Origin: JBLMYQ01 sp050258375
Lineage (GTDB): Bacteria > Bacillota > Clostridia > Acetivibrionales > UBA4821
Reading direction: 5' to 3'
DNA length: 64,000 nucleotides
Assembly: GCA_050258375.1 (NCBI GenBank)
Contig: JBLMYQ010000068.1
Location: forward strand, 1-64,000
The position numbers and the translations under genes were made by a program. A model generated the notes under the pieces. It was not told where the DNA came from. It did not search any database and was given only the letters and a program-made list of their open reading frames with translations. The first letter of the stretch is position 1, and every line of letters begins with the position of its first letter. This document shows positions 23,842 to 33,236 of this stretch, piece after piece.

Positions 23842-26688
23842 ATGAAACAAAATAACAAAAGGATAACTTCTCTTTTATTAACAGTTATATTTATAATCTC
23901 ATCATTTGTGCAGCCAATTTTTAGTTTTTCCTTTGCTCAGGGTGAATTAATATATGAAGAAAGAGACTCTGAAATAATCTCTAGTGGAGTAACCAGAGAA
24001 AATATAAAGAAATTTTTAACTTCAGGCTGGTTAAATATAAACGTAATAACTGTAGACCTTACAAATCCTTATGTAAAACTGGATTTGCTTACTTCTCCGG
24101 ATGGAATAGGCACTTTGGAAAATGTTAAGACAATGGCTGAAGCATCAAAATCAGTTGCGGCAATAAATGCAGATTTTTTTGATAAAACCCCTACCTCAAG
24201 TAATCCAAGTGCCGGCTATCCTATAGGATTTACAATGAAATCCGGCAATAATGTAAGCTCTGCACATTATCTAAAAAACACCATGGCAACCTTTTCAATG
24301 GATAACCTTAAAAACTTTCTTTATTCATATGTTACTGATACCATGTCCATTACATCTGCAAGTGGTTCTAAAATAAATGTGGCTGATATAAATAAGCCTT
24401 CGCCTGATTATAAATACCCTATAATCTATAATAAATATTGGGGAAAATATTCAGTAGGTTCAAACAGTAAATTCTCAGACTTTGTTGAAATGGTTGTAAG
24501 CGATAATGTTGTTACAGAAATACGCTTGGGAATGCCTCCGGTTGAAATTCCCGAAAATGGTTTTGTTCTTGCTGCCAGATTTGATGTTGCAAAATCTATT
24601 ACCAGTAGTTTTCAGGTAGGTGATTCGGTTACACTAGCAGTAACAACTACTCCCGACCTAAGCAGTCAGGATTTTGCAATAGGCGGTGGCACACTGCTGT
24701 TAAAAAATGGACAGGTTCCTGCCTTTTCTCATAAAATAAGCGGCATTCATCCCAGAACTGCTGCCGGCACTTCTGTCGATAACAGGTATTTATACCTTGT
24801 AACGGTTGACGGTCGTCAAACAATAAGCGCAGGGGTAACTATGGAGGAAATGGCAGCAATAATGCAGGATATTGGCTGCTACAATGCCATTAACTTTGAC
24901 GGTGGAGGTTCAACCCAAATGGTTGAAAGGCTGCCGGGCACAAATACGCTCAAAATTGTCAATTATCCTTGCGAAATCCCTCTTCGTAAGGTTGTAGATG
25001 CCCTAGGTGTATTTTCAACTGCTCCTCAGGGTTCATTAAAAGGGTTCATAATCGAAACCTCTGATACAAATGTTTTTGTTAATACCACAAGGGAATTTAA
25101 AATAAAAGGCTATGATGAATACTATAATCCTGTGGAGGTTGACCAAAACAGCGTTGTATGGAATATCAGCGGAGTTAAGGGTTATTTCAGCGGCAATATA
25201 CTAACCCCTACACAAGCCGGAGAAGCTACAATAACTGCATCCGTTTCTGGAATTACAGAAAGCATCCCTGTAAGTATTTTAAGCTCCCCTGTAGAAATAG
25301 CCATTTCTCCCCGTGATACGACAACTTCAGTAGGGAAAAAAGTAAAATTTACTTTAACCGGAAAAAACAAAAACGGTTACTCAGCAATTATTGACCCTGC
25401 ATTCTTGGCATGGAAAAGCAGTCAGGAAATTGGGGTTTTCTCAAAGAATGAATTTACCGTCTCCAGTCAAGGAAGTACTATAATATCATGTTCATTAGGT
25501 AATGCAACCGCTTTCGCACGCATCACTGCAGCAGGAAGCTCCGAATATATTGTACAGCCTTGCGAAGAATCAGTTATAAGCTATAAAAGCTATCCATTAG
25601 ATATTCCTGGTGAGGCATCTCTTTCTAATGAGCAGCAGCATACTGGTTCATATTCATATAAGCTGACCTATGATTTCTCTACCTTAGACGGCTCAAGGGC
25701 ATCTTATATTGTTTTCCCCGAAAACTCAATAACTATGGGAAGTAATACTACAGATTTCGGATTGTGGGTATATAATGACTCACCGAAAAATGACTGGCTT
25801 AAAGGGCAGATTGTGGATTCCCAGGGTGCAGCACATCTGATTGACCTTTCAAAGGACTTAAGCTGGACAGGCTGGAAATTTATAAAAATTCCGGTTGATA
25901 ATATTCCTTTACCTGCACAAATCAGCAGAGTATATGTAGTACAGATTGACTCTGAAATAAAATCATCAGGCAGCATATATGTTGATGATTTAACTCTTTT
26001 TACCCAAAAATCCGGCGACAGCCTTCCTGCCATACCGGAAAACATAAAAGTTCCGGATTCAGCAGAAAAAGCCGTTAAGGTTAAAAGCAGCGCAAGCTCT
26101 TTCCAGTTTATAATCACCGGAGGTATTCAGACTGATAAAACCATTTTGGACAGATTATACTCTAAAAAGCTTAAAGAAAAAATCAATACTTCAGAATTAA
26201 TTGCTGCAACAGGCACCGTAGATACCACCATAAGCCAAGCCATAAAAAAGCCTATCGTCTCAGCTCTCAAAGGTCCTTCTACTTATACTTATAAGAATAG
26301 TACTTTTATTACTTTAGATGACACCAAAAACAGCATAAGACAAACAAATGCATCTCAGTGGAAATGGCTTGACAATACTCTTGCAAATATTACATCAAAA
26401 AATGTATTCATAATGTTTCCTGTATCTGTGGATAATTTTTCTGACCCCTACGAAGCTGAATTATTTAAGAAAATTATAACTAAATATAAAAAAGCCTCAG
26501 GTAATAACGTTTGGGTTATCTCAGGAGGTAAAATCAGTGAGGTGGAAATGGAAAAAGGTCTGCGCAATGTAACTTGCGCAGGAATGATAAAAAGTTCCGA
26601 CATTACAACAGTGCTTGATAAGACAAAATATATTATTGTATCAGTTGTAGGAAGTGAAGTAACCTATCAGATAAAAAATGTATTTTAA
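23842..26688 (+). CDS. Secreted phosphodiester glycosidase (NAGPA-like) with Ig-like and phosphoesterase-like domains
   Basis: 948 residues. Signal peptide (about 1-32). Residues ~60-400 form the phosphodiester glycosidase (NAGPA/DUF2233) domain, with AAINADFF and the C-terminal YNAINFDGGGSTQMV motif. Bacterial Ig-like repeats follow (about 400-560), then a carbohydrate-binding-like beta domain (about 570-730). The last ~190 residues resemble a calcineurin-type phosphoesterase, but the usual metal ligands (GD, GNHD) appear replaced (ITGGIQTD, LKGPSTY). A role in cell-wall glycan or teichoic-type linkage processing is likely. GAAAGGAAG precedes the ATG. The 169 bases upstream hold no recognised element. 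Confidence 0.85.
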   Translation: MKQNNKRITSLLLTVIFIISSFVQPIFSFSFAQGELIYEERDSEIISSGVTRENIKKFLTSGWLNINVITVDLTNPYVKLDLLTSPDGIGTLENVKTMAEASKSVAAINADFFDKTPTSSNPSAGYPIGFTMKSGNNVSSAHYLKNTMATFSMDNLKNFLYSYVTDTMSITSASGSKINVADINKPSPDYKYPIIYNKYWGKYSVGSNSKFSDFVEMVVSDNVVTEIRLGMPPVEIPENGFVLAARFDVAKSITSSFQVGDSVTLAVTTTPDLSSQDFAIGGGTLLLKNGQVPAFSHKISGIHPRTAAGTSVDNRYLYLVTVDGRQTISAGVTMEEMAAIMQDIGCYNAINFDGGGSTQMVERLPGTNTLKIVNYPCEIPLRKVVDALGVFSTAPQGSLKGFIIETSDTNVFVNTTREFKIKGYDEYYNPVEVDQNSVVWNISGVKGYFSGNILTPTQAGEATITASVSGITESIPVSILSSPVEIAISPRDTTTSVGKKVKFTLTGKNKNGYSAIIDPAFLAWKSSQEIGVFSKNEFTVSSQGSTIISCSLGNATAFARITAAGSSEYIVQPCEESVISYKSYPLDIPGEASLSNEQQHTGSYSYKLTYDFSTLDGSRASYIVFPENSITMGSNTTDFGLWVYNDSPKNDWLKGQIVDSQGAAHLIDLSKDLSWTGWKFIKIPVDNIPLPAQISRVYVVQIDSEIKSSGSIYVDDLTLFTQKSGDSLPAIPENIKVPDSAEKAVKVKSSASSFQFIITGGIQTDKTILDRLYSKKLKEKINTSELIAATGTVDTTISQAIKKPIVSALKGPSTYTYKNSTFITLDDTKNSIRQTNASQWKWLDNTLANITSKNVFIMFPVSVDNFSDPYEAELFKKIITKYKKASGNNVWVISGGKISEVEMEKGLRNVTCAGMIKSSDITTVLDKTKYIIVSVVGSEVTYQIKNVF

Positions 26689-26724
26689 AATAAAAGGGCG
26701 AAAAATTCGCCCTTTTATTTTTTT
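26689..26724. terminator. Bidirectional intrinsic terminator
   Basis: 12-base inverted repeat AATAAAAGGGCG / CGCCCTTTTATT with a 7-base loop and T runs on both strands, between converging genes. Confidence 0.92.
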
Positions 26725-26739
26725 ATAATTTCAGAAATA

Positions 26740-28314
26740 TTATTTATCTATTAGTGCTCCATAAGCCTTAAGATTTTTTTGTACCTCACTAATATCTTGA
26801 GCAGATAACTCTGCCGGATTCTTTTTCTTTTGGATAGCTGTGCATGCTGCCATTCCGGAGGCATCTCCCAGTACCATCTGATTTGGCAAAACTCTCATTT
26901 CACACCATGCAATAGAACTTATATTTGCACCATATCCGCAAATCAAAACATTTTTCATCGCCGGATTTAGCATGGCTTCATAAGGCACATAGACCGGATT
27001 CCTGGGCTTTAAGCTGGAATTTTTATGAAGTATACCAATATATTTATCCTTGGCGTCTTTGGTAAAATATCCGTTGCTATCCATAAAGTAGAAGCCCATA
27101 CCAATTCTATTTTTGTAATTGTTTTTATCTGCTCCATCATTTTTTGACTTCCCAGCACTTCCAGCCTCTCCTGATGTTAATGCAAAATCATTCAATCCTG
27201 GATTAAGCTTTAATGACGAATGCACTGATTCTCTTATGTACAGCATATCAGCAGCACCGGAAATTTTGACATTTTCAAGTCCGGGGAAAGAACTTATTGC
27301 TTCTTTAAATTCATTACTTATTATCATTTCCTTAAGCTTCAGATAACCTTCCTCTATACTCAGGTAACTGTTTTGAGGATAATTTTCCGTACCAAAATCC
27401 TTATATTCTTTGGTAGCATCAACATTGTACATTATAAGCATATTTGCCCAATAAGCACCATTTTTATCCTCGGCAAGATTTGCTGATTTTATTTTGTACA
27501 CATTCTCATATTTATTATTAAAGGCCGCAATCTTTTTGTAGGAATTAATTCCCCATCCACCCCAAATCAATCTTGTTCCATCTTTATCAGCATATGCTCT
27601 CCATTTTTTTGTCTTTATCATCTTATCAACGTCTATACCCTTAATTTTAAACATAAGGGTAACCGCCTGTTGACGCGTCTCCGGCGTGTAATCGTTTCTG
27701 CCTGTTATACCTGTAAATCCTCCAAGCCTTAGTAATCTCCCAGTACATGATGCATCAATAAAAACTTTTGCTTTGGCTAAAAAAGCATTATCTTTTTGGA
27801 ATACATAGAAGCCTTTATCATTTTTCTGAATTTTATTTACAGTAATTTCTTTAATTAATGAATTCTCGGTTATTACATCAGAAACATCATGTTCAAAAGC
27901 TATTTCCAGGTTTTTATATTTTTTTGTTTCATTCATTAAATATTGTGCCATTTCTTCCGGATCATATCCCTGCCCAAACTTGTTAAAAAGAGTCTTGAAG
28001 GTGCCTTTTGCATAATCCCTTGAACCAGACATGATATCCCAAAAGTTTTGAGCCGCAGAGGTTCCTATTTCTCCAAGCTTGTCCTGTGGAACTACCATCA
28101 ATACCTTTAGTCCCGGATTCTGATTTGTTATTGTTTTAATTGCTGCAAAAGCAGAAAAGCTTCCTCCGTAAATTATTATGTCATATGATTTTACAGATAG
28201 AATCGCTTGCTTTTTATTATTCAGAATTTTGCCCGCAGGGCGGCTGCAGCTAAATATGCAGCTTATAATAAGCAAGCATACTAAAGCTGTTATGAATATA
28301 TTTCTTCTTCTCAC
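26740..28314 (-). CDS. FAD-dependent oxidoreductase, predicted lipoprotein
   Basis: About 524 residues. An N-terminal signal ends in IFSC, a lipobox, so the protein is probably anchored outside the membrane. The body resembles the FAD-dependent oxidoreductase family PF12831: a dinucleotide motif YDIIIYGGSFSAFAA near the start, VFIDASCTGRLLRLGG in the middle, and a C-terminal FAD-contacting region (GYGANISSIAWCEMRVLPNQMVLGDASGMAA). Its first glycine triad is altered (GGSFSAF). Substrate unknown. The frame opens at GTG 28326, but AGAGGTGAT is spaced for GTG 28314. Confidence 0.82.
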   Translation of the reverse strand: MRRRNIFITALVCLLIISCIFSCSRPAGKILNNKKQAILSVKSYDIIIYGGSFSAFAAIKTITNQNPGLKVLMVVPQDKLGEIGTSAAQNFWDIMSGSRDYAKGTFKTLFNKFGQGYDPEEMAQYLMNETKKYKNLEIAFEHDVSDVITENSLIKEITVNKIQKNDKGFYVFQKDNAFLAKAKVFIDASCTGRLLRLGGFTGITGRNDYTPETRQQAVTLMFKIKGIDVDKMIKTKKWRAYADKDGTRLIWGGWGINSYKKIAAFNNKYENVYKIKSANLAEDKNGAYWANMLIMYNVDATKEYKDFGTENYPQNSYLSIEEGYLKLKEMIISNEFKEAISSFPGLENVKISGAADMLYIRESVHSSLKLNPGLNDFALTSGEAGSAGKSKNDGADKNNYKNRIGMGFYFMDSNGYFTKDAKDKYIGILHKNSSLKPRNPVYVPYEAMLNPAMKNVLICGYGANISSIAWCEMRVLPNQMVLGDASGMAACTAIQKKKNPAELSAQDISEVQKNLKAYGALIDK

Positions 28315-28340
28315 TATACTTATCACCTCTTATATATCAA

Positions 28341-28378
28341 AATTCCCCCTCTTTTTTAAGAGAGGGGGCTAGGGGGTG
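28341..28378. repeat. G/C-rich palindromic intergenic repeat
   Basis: CCCCCTCT ... AGAGGGGG hairpin followed by CTAGGGGG, ending at the stop of the downstream sugar mutase gene. It is strikingly GC-rich for this genome and resembles the small REP-like palindromes common in some clostridial intergenic spaces. It could act as a terminator for the mutase transcript. Confidence 0.55.
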
Positions 28379-28380
28379 AG

Positions 28381-29787
28381 TTATATCTCCAAGTCCTGCC
28401 TTATCTGCGCATGAATCTGGTCAATTTGTTCCATGCTGTTACCTTCTGCATAAATCCTGAATAGTGATTCAGTTCCTGACGCTCTTATTAATACCCAGCT
28501 TCCATCTTCCATTACAAACTTTTGTCCATCAATACTAATAGTATTAACAATCTTTTTACCGCCTATAGTTTCAGGCTTATATCTGCTTAAGTAACTCAAC
28601 ACCTTCTCTTTTGCATGTGAAGAGCATTTTACATCAAGTCTCTTGCTGTAAAGATAACCTATTTCATTTTTCAAATCTTCCATAATTTCAGTAGGCGTTT
28701 TGCCTAATCGAGCAACCATTTCTGCAATAAGCAAGCATGCTAGAATACCATCTTTTTCAGGAACATGCCCTTTGATGGATAATCCGCCTGATTCCTCTCC
28801 TCCTAAAAATGCATCCTTATTTATAAGGGCATCGGCAATGTATTTGAAGCCTACCGGGGTTTCGATAACTTGCATTCCAAACTTTTCTGCGAGTCTGTCA
28901 ACCATATAGGTTGTAGCCACTGTACGTGCAACAGTTCCCGTCCAGCCTCTGGTTTTCATTAAATAATATTGCAGCAAGTATATAACCTGATTTGGGCTTA
29001 TGTAATTTCCCTTACTATCTATTACTCCAAATCTATCTGCATCCCCATCGGTTGCAAGTCCCAAATCTGCTTTTTCCTGGTTCATTGCAGTAATAAGGTC
29101 TTTCATATTTGCCATAGTAGGTTCAGGCATTGAACCTCCGAAAAGTGGGTCTCTATAATTGTTTATAGCTTTAACCTTACACCCGAAGCTTTGAAGAATT
29201 TCAGATGCATACCCTATTCCGGCCCCAAACATTGGATTACATATTACTGTTAAATTAGCTTTCTTGATTACTTCACCATTAACCAGTTGTGTAACTGCTT
29301 TTATATAATCCTCCTTCGGCTCACACAATCTAACCCATTCTTCACTGCCTCTTTCATTAATCTTCCCGCTGTCAATTACTATCTTGACATGCTCAAGAAT
29401 TTTGTCGGTAATTCCTTTGTGTGCAGGTCCACCGTACTCAGGAATGAATTTTATTCCGTTATGAATAGGCGGATTATGACTGGCAGTTATCATTATAGCC
29501 CCGCCAGCTTTATAATTTACAACCGCAAAAGCGACAACCGGAGTAGGTGTAGCTTGATCTGTCAGCATAACCTTTATCCTGTTAGCAGTTAATATATTAC
29601 TACATACCTTGGCAAATTCAGGGGAAAGAAATCTGTTATCATACCCTATTACTATACCTCTGTCTCCAAGGTGATTTTCATTAACATAGTTTGCAATTGC
29701 CTGCGCAACTATTTTTACATTTGGAAAGGTAAAATCATCAGCCATGATGCCTCTCCAACCATCAGTCCCAAAAGAAATATTGTTCAT
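28381..29787 (-). CDS. Phosphoglucomutase/phosphomannomutase family protein
   Basis: 468 residues of the alpha-D-phosphohexomutase family. Active-site serine loop ITASHNPP, metal loop ATDGDADRFG, sugar-binding loop GGEESGG and phosphate loop RASGTESLFRIY are all present. It interconverts hexose 6- and 1-phosphates, giving the precursor for GalU and RmlA. AGGAGG precedes the ATG. It follows galU by 36 bases, so the pair probably forms a sugar-nucleotide supply unit. Glucose or mannose preference cannot be told. Confidence 0.92.
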   Translation of the reverse strand: MNNISFGTDGWRGIMADDFTFPNVKIVAQAIANYVNENHLGDRGIVIGYDNRFLSPEFAKVCSNILTANRIKVMLTDQATPTPVVAFAVVNYKAGGAIMITASHNPPIHNGIKFIPEYGGPAHKGITDKILEHVKIVIDSGKINERGSEEWVRLCEPKEDYIKAVTQLVNGEVIKKANLTVICNPMFGAGIGYASEILQSFGCKVKAINNYRDPLFGGSMPEPTMANMKDLITAMNQEKADLGLATDGDADRFGVIDSKGNYISPNQVIYLLQYYLMKTRGWTGTVARTVATTYMVDRLAEKFGMQVIETPVGFKYIADALINKDAFLGGEESGGLSIKGHVPEKDGILACLLIAEMVARLGKTPTEIMEDLKNEIGYLYSKRLDVKCSSHAKEKVLSYLSRYKPETIGGKKIVNTISIDGQKFVMEDGSWVLIRASGTESLFRIYAEGNSMEQIDQIHAQIRQDLEI

Positions 29788-29823
29788 TAGCTTCCTCCTG
29801 TTTAATTTAAATTAATTTCCTTT

Positions 29824-30690
29824 TTAATCTTGAACAGTAGTTTTTAAATACTTTAAAAACTTTTCTCCTATATCCTCTCTCTGAAGTGCAAACTCAATGG
29901 TAGCCTGAAGATAACCAAGCTTATCTCCAACGTCATATCTTTTTCCAATAAAATCATATGCATAAATCGCCTCATACCTTGCAAGTTCTTTTAATGCATC
30001 TGTTAACTGAAGCTCTCCCCCTGCACCCGGCTTGATTCTTTCAAGGCACTCAAAAATTTTCGGAGTCAATATATATCTCCCTAATATAGCAACATTAGAA
30101 GGAGCTTTATCTTTTTCAGGTTTTTCAATCAGATTTTTAACCTTGAAAACCTTATCCTCAATTTTATTGCATTCAACTATTCCATATCTGTCAACTTCGT
30201 TCCAGTCAACCATCTGTACTCCAAGCACAGAAGTTTTGTATTCATTGTAAATATCCATTATTTGCCCAATACAAGGCTGCTCGGATTTTACTATATCATC
30301 CCCTAATAATACTGCAAATGGCTCATTACCAACAAATGACCTGGCACAATAAATAGCATGCCCTAAACCCTTCGGTTCCTTTTGTCTTATGTAATGAATA
30401 TCAACAAGATTTGAGACATCCTTAACAAGACTCAAAAGCTCATCTTTTCCGGATTTACGAAGCTCCATCTCAAGTTCGAGTGATTTATCAAAATGATCTT
30501 CAATAGACCGTTTATTTCTACCGGTAACAATTATAATATTTTCTATTCCTGCTTCAATAGCTTCTTCTACAATAAACTGTATTGTTGGTTTATCAACTAT
30601 TGGAAGCATTTCTTTAGGTTGAGCCTTGGTCGCCGGCAAAAATCTGGTTCCCAATCCCGCCGCAGGAATAATGGCTTTTTTTACCTTCAA
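29824..30690 (-). CDS. galU: UTP-glucose-1-phosphate uridylyltransferase
   Basis: 288 residues, normal length. The nucleotidyltransferase signature is KAIIPAAGLGTRFLPATKA with QPKEMLPIVDKP, and further along FAVLLGDDIV (metal Asp) and IEKP. Makes UDP-glucose in the cytosol. A TTG start with GAGGTG 7 bases upstream. It has its own promoter (30820-30847) and leads into the mutase gene. Confidence 0.95.
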   Translation of the reverse strand: MKVKKAIIPAAGLGTRFLPATKAQPKEMLPIVDKPTIQFIVEEAIEAGIENIIIVTGRNKRSIEDHFDKSLELEMELRKSGKDELLSLVKDVSNLVDIHYIRQKEPKGLGHAIYCARSFVGNEPFAVLLGDDIVKSEQPCIGQIMDIYNEYKTSVLGVQMVDWNEVDRYGIVECNKIEDKVFKVKNLIEKPEKDKAPSNVAILGRYILTPKIFECLERIKPGAGGELQLTDALKELARYEAIYAYDFIGKRYDVGDKLGYLQATIEFALQREDIGEKFLKYLKTTVQD

Positions 30691-30819
30691 AATTTTTCAC
30701 CTCAAAAATTAATTGTAATCCCTGATATTTAGTTTCTCTTCTACCAAATTACTACTAAAAACCCAGAAACAAGCACATTGTACATATTATTTACTGCAAG
30801 ATAGATTTTCAGCAAAATA

Positions 30820-30847
30820 ATTATAACATATTCTGGTTATTGTTCAA
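30820..30847 (-). promoter_or_regulatory. galU promoter
   Basis: Minus strand: -35 TTGAAC (30847-30842), 16-base spacer, extended -10 TGTTATAAT ending at 30820. Confidence 0.78.
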
Positions 30848-30862
30848 CGATTATTGTTCAAC

Positions 30863-30890
30863 AAAAAAGAACCTTTCTTTCGAAAGATTC
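30863..30890 (-). terminator. Terminator of the rml/glycan operon
   Basis: Minus-strand stem GAATCTTTC-GAAA-GAAAGGTTC (30890-30869) with a GNRA-type loop followed by TTTTTT. It closes the unit that ends with the sugar-1-phosphate transferase. Confidence 0.9.
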
Positions 30891-30908
30891 AAAATTCATA
30901 TATCTTAA

Positions 30909-32276
30909 TCAAGTTCTTATATTTATTTCTGCCGGCAGTCTGCCTTCTTCCATACCTTGCAAACCTTCAGCCCCTTGACGCATAAATACAATATTCAAGG
31001 TCTGAAGGATTATCTTAACATCGTATAATATCGAATAATTTCTAATATATAATAAATCATACCTGAGCTTATCCTCCGGCTCAGTTGTATATTTCCCTAA
31101 AACCTGGGCAAGCCCGGTGATTCCTGCCTTAACGTGTGTGCGGTATTCGTAGCCTGGTATTTCCTTCTTAAATTGCTCTACAAACACCGGTCTTTCGGGT
31201 CTTGGACCAACTATACTCATTTCTCCAATAAGAACATTTATTAGCTGTGGTAATTCATCAATTCTGGTTTTTCTCAATATTTTACCAAACGGGGTTATCC
31301 TTTTATCATTTTCAGCTGAAAAAACTGGTCCTGTAACTTTCTCAGCATCATTCACCATTGACCTGAACTTGTATAATTTGAATGCTCTTCCCCCTCTTGT
31401 AATCCTTTCCTGAACATAGAAAACCGGACCTTTGGAGGTCAGCTTTATTATCAGAGCCGAAATCAACAAAACAGGAGATAAAACAATCAGTGCCGCAGCC
31501 GAAAATGCTACATCAAAAACCCTCTTTATTATTTTTTGTACCGTAGAAAGCTTAAGCTGTTCTACTGCAAAAGCTGCTATATCAGCAAATTGCAACATTT
31601 GAGCTTTATAAAGCAATACTTCAGGCATACCCGGTATAATATATATGCCCTTTTCCTTATTCATACAGTATCTAATTATCTTATCCTTGATTTCATCAGG
31701 TACACTTGAACTAATAAAAACATCATCGCATATATCTATAAGCTCTAATACATTATTAATATCTGATACATAACAAATATGCTTAATATTAAGAAGCATA
31801 TTTGAAGCCGGTGTTTTTATCTTATCTGCAATACTTTCAATATTATCACTTTCAGTACCGACAACTACTACCTGCCTTGTATCAAGTATATATTTCCTGT
31901 TCTCCCAAACAAAAATCCTCCAGGATATCAGAAAAACAACTTGCACAACAGGCGCAACAAGCAGTATACTTCTCGGGAATGAGAATCCCTGATTGATATA
32001 GGTTATTGCAATTGTGGTTATACATAGAAGCATTACAGCAAGAATAATTGAGTATACAGTTTCATACAATGATTTTTTTAATGGCTTTAAAAGCCCATAT
32101 AAATCAAAATATAATATGGCGGCGATTGTAATAAACGGTATAATCTCTATATATGGACCCATATTGTACTTGGGAGGATTAAAATCAAACTTCATCATAA
32201 ATGCAATATAGAATCCCAAGTTTATTAGCAATATATCCACTAATACAACTACTACATTGAACACTTTACGTTTCAT
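30909..32276 (-). CDS. Polyprenyl-phosphate sugar-1-phosphate transferase
   Basis: About 455 residues. Four N-terminal membrane segments, a central nucleotide-fold-like domain (about 130-235), a further membrane helix, and the C-terminal bacterial sugar transferase domain with KRVFDVAFS, VFYVQERITRGGRAFKLYKFRSM, RKTRIDELPQL and VGPRPE. It moves a sugar 1-phosphate to undecaprenyl phosphate and so starts glycan synthesis (WbaP/WsaP-type). ATG at 32276 is preferred (GAGG 9 bases upstream) over the open frame to 32333. Last gene of the rmlA-C-B-GT-D operon. Confidence 0.93.
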   Translation of the reverse strand: MKRKVFNVVVVLVDILLINLGFYIAFMMKFDFNPPKYNMGPYIEIIPFITIAAILYFDLYGLLKPLKKSLYETVYSIILAVMLLCITTIAITYINQGFSFPRSILLVAPVVQVVFLISWRIFVWENRKYILDTRQVVVVGTESDNIESIADKIKTPASNMLLNIKHICYVSDINNVLELIDICDDVFISSSVPDEIKDKIIRYCMNKEKGIYIIPGMPEVLLYKAQMLQFADIAAFAVEQLKLSTVQKIIKRVFDVAFSAAALIVLSPVLLISALIIKLTSKGPVFYVQERITRGGRAFKLYKFRSMVNDAEKVTGPVFSAENDKRITPFGKILRKTRIDELPQLINVLIGEMSIVGPRPERPVFVEQFKKEIPGYEYRTHVKAGITGLAQVLGKYTTEPEDKLRYDLLYIRNYSILYDVKIILQTLNIVFMRQGAEGLQGMEEGRLPAEINIRT

Positions 32277-32385
32277 TATTATCAACCTCACAGACTGTTT
32301 ACTCATATTAAAGCATAAAGCCGACTCCATCAATTATAGCCATTATATGAATATATGTAAATATAGATTATATGGAAACTCCAAC

Positions 32386-33225
32386 TTAATCCTTCGTAAG
32401 ATATTCCTTTAATGCCACATCCCAGTTTCTTAGCTTATATTTCATTCTCGCATTTCCTAATACCGAAAACCCGGGTCGTTTAGCAGGTCTGTTAAGCTTC
32501 ATTGTATCAATAGGAATAACATTTGTTTTTATATTCTTAATCTCAAATATTTTACACGCAAGCTCATACCATGAACAATACCCAGAATTCGTAATATGAT
32601 AAATTCCATACTCCTTAGTATTAAGCAAAGCTATTATTGCCATCGCCAGTTCAGATGCATAGGTAGGACATCCAATCTGATCATTAACCACCTCTATATT
32701 ATCTTTTGTCTTTGAAAGCTCAAGCATGGTATGTACAAAGTTCTTGCCTTGACCGTACAGCCATGATGTTCTTACAATATAGAATTTTTTCAGAAGTGTT
32801 TTAACAATTTCCTCTCCGGCTAATTTGGATTTTCCATAAACATTCAATGGGTTAGGGGTATCAAATTCAAAGTACTCCTGCCCTTTGGTACCATCAAATA
32901 CATAATCGGTAGAAATATGAACAAACGCACAATCCCATTTCAGGCACTCTCCTGCCAATAGCCCAACACCTTTTGCATTTATTTCATATGCTGCTTCCTC
33001 ATTTGATTCACAGCCGTCAACATTAGTATATGCGGCACAATTTATAACAACATCCGGCTTAACATTCTCAAAGCACTCTTTTATTTGTTCTGAATTTGTT
33101 ATATCAAGAGATTTTTTATTAAACCCATAAATCTCAAAATTGCTTTTTATTCGTGCAAATTCCAATCCAGCTTTGACAAATTCCGTTCCAAGCTGCCCCT
33201 CTGCCCCCGTCACTAAAATCCTCAT
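32386..33225 (-). CDS. rmlD: dTDP-4-dehydrorhamnose reductase
   Basis: 279 residues, an SDR with MRILVTGAEGQLG at the N-terminus and catalytic YGKSK in NVYGKSKLAGE. ISTDYVFDG is typical of RmlD. Last step of dTDP-L-rhamnose synthesis. AAGGGGTG precedes the ATG. The other three pathway enzymes are in the same operon. Confidence 0.95.
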   Translation of the reverse strand: MRILVTGAEGQLGTEFVKAGLEFARIKSNFEIYGFNKKSLDITNSEQIKECFENVKPDVVINCAAYTNVDGCESNEEAAYEINAKGVGLLAGECLKWDCAFVHISTDYVFDGTKGQEYFEFDTPNPLNVYGKSKLAGEEIVKTLLKKFYIVRTSWLYGQGKNFVHTMLELSKTKDNIEVVNDQIGCPTYASELAMAIIALLNTKEYGIYHITNSGYCSWYELACKIFEIKNIKTNVIPIDTMKLNRPAKRPGFSVLGNARMKYKLRNWDVALKEYLTKD

Positions 33226-33236
33226 ACAACACCCCT

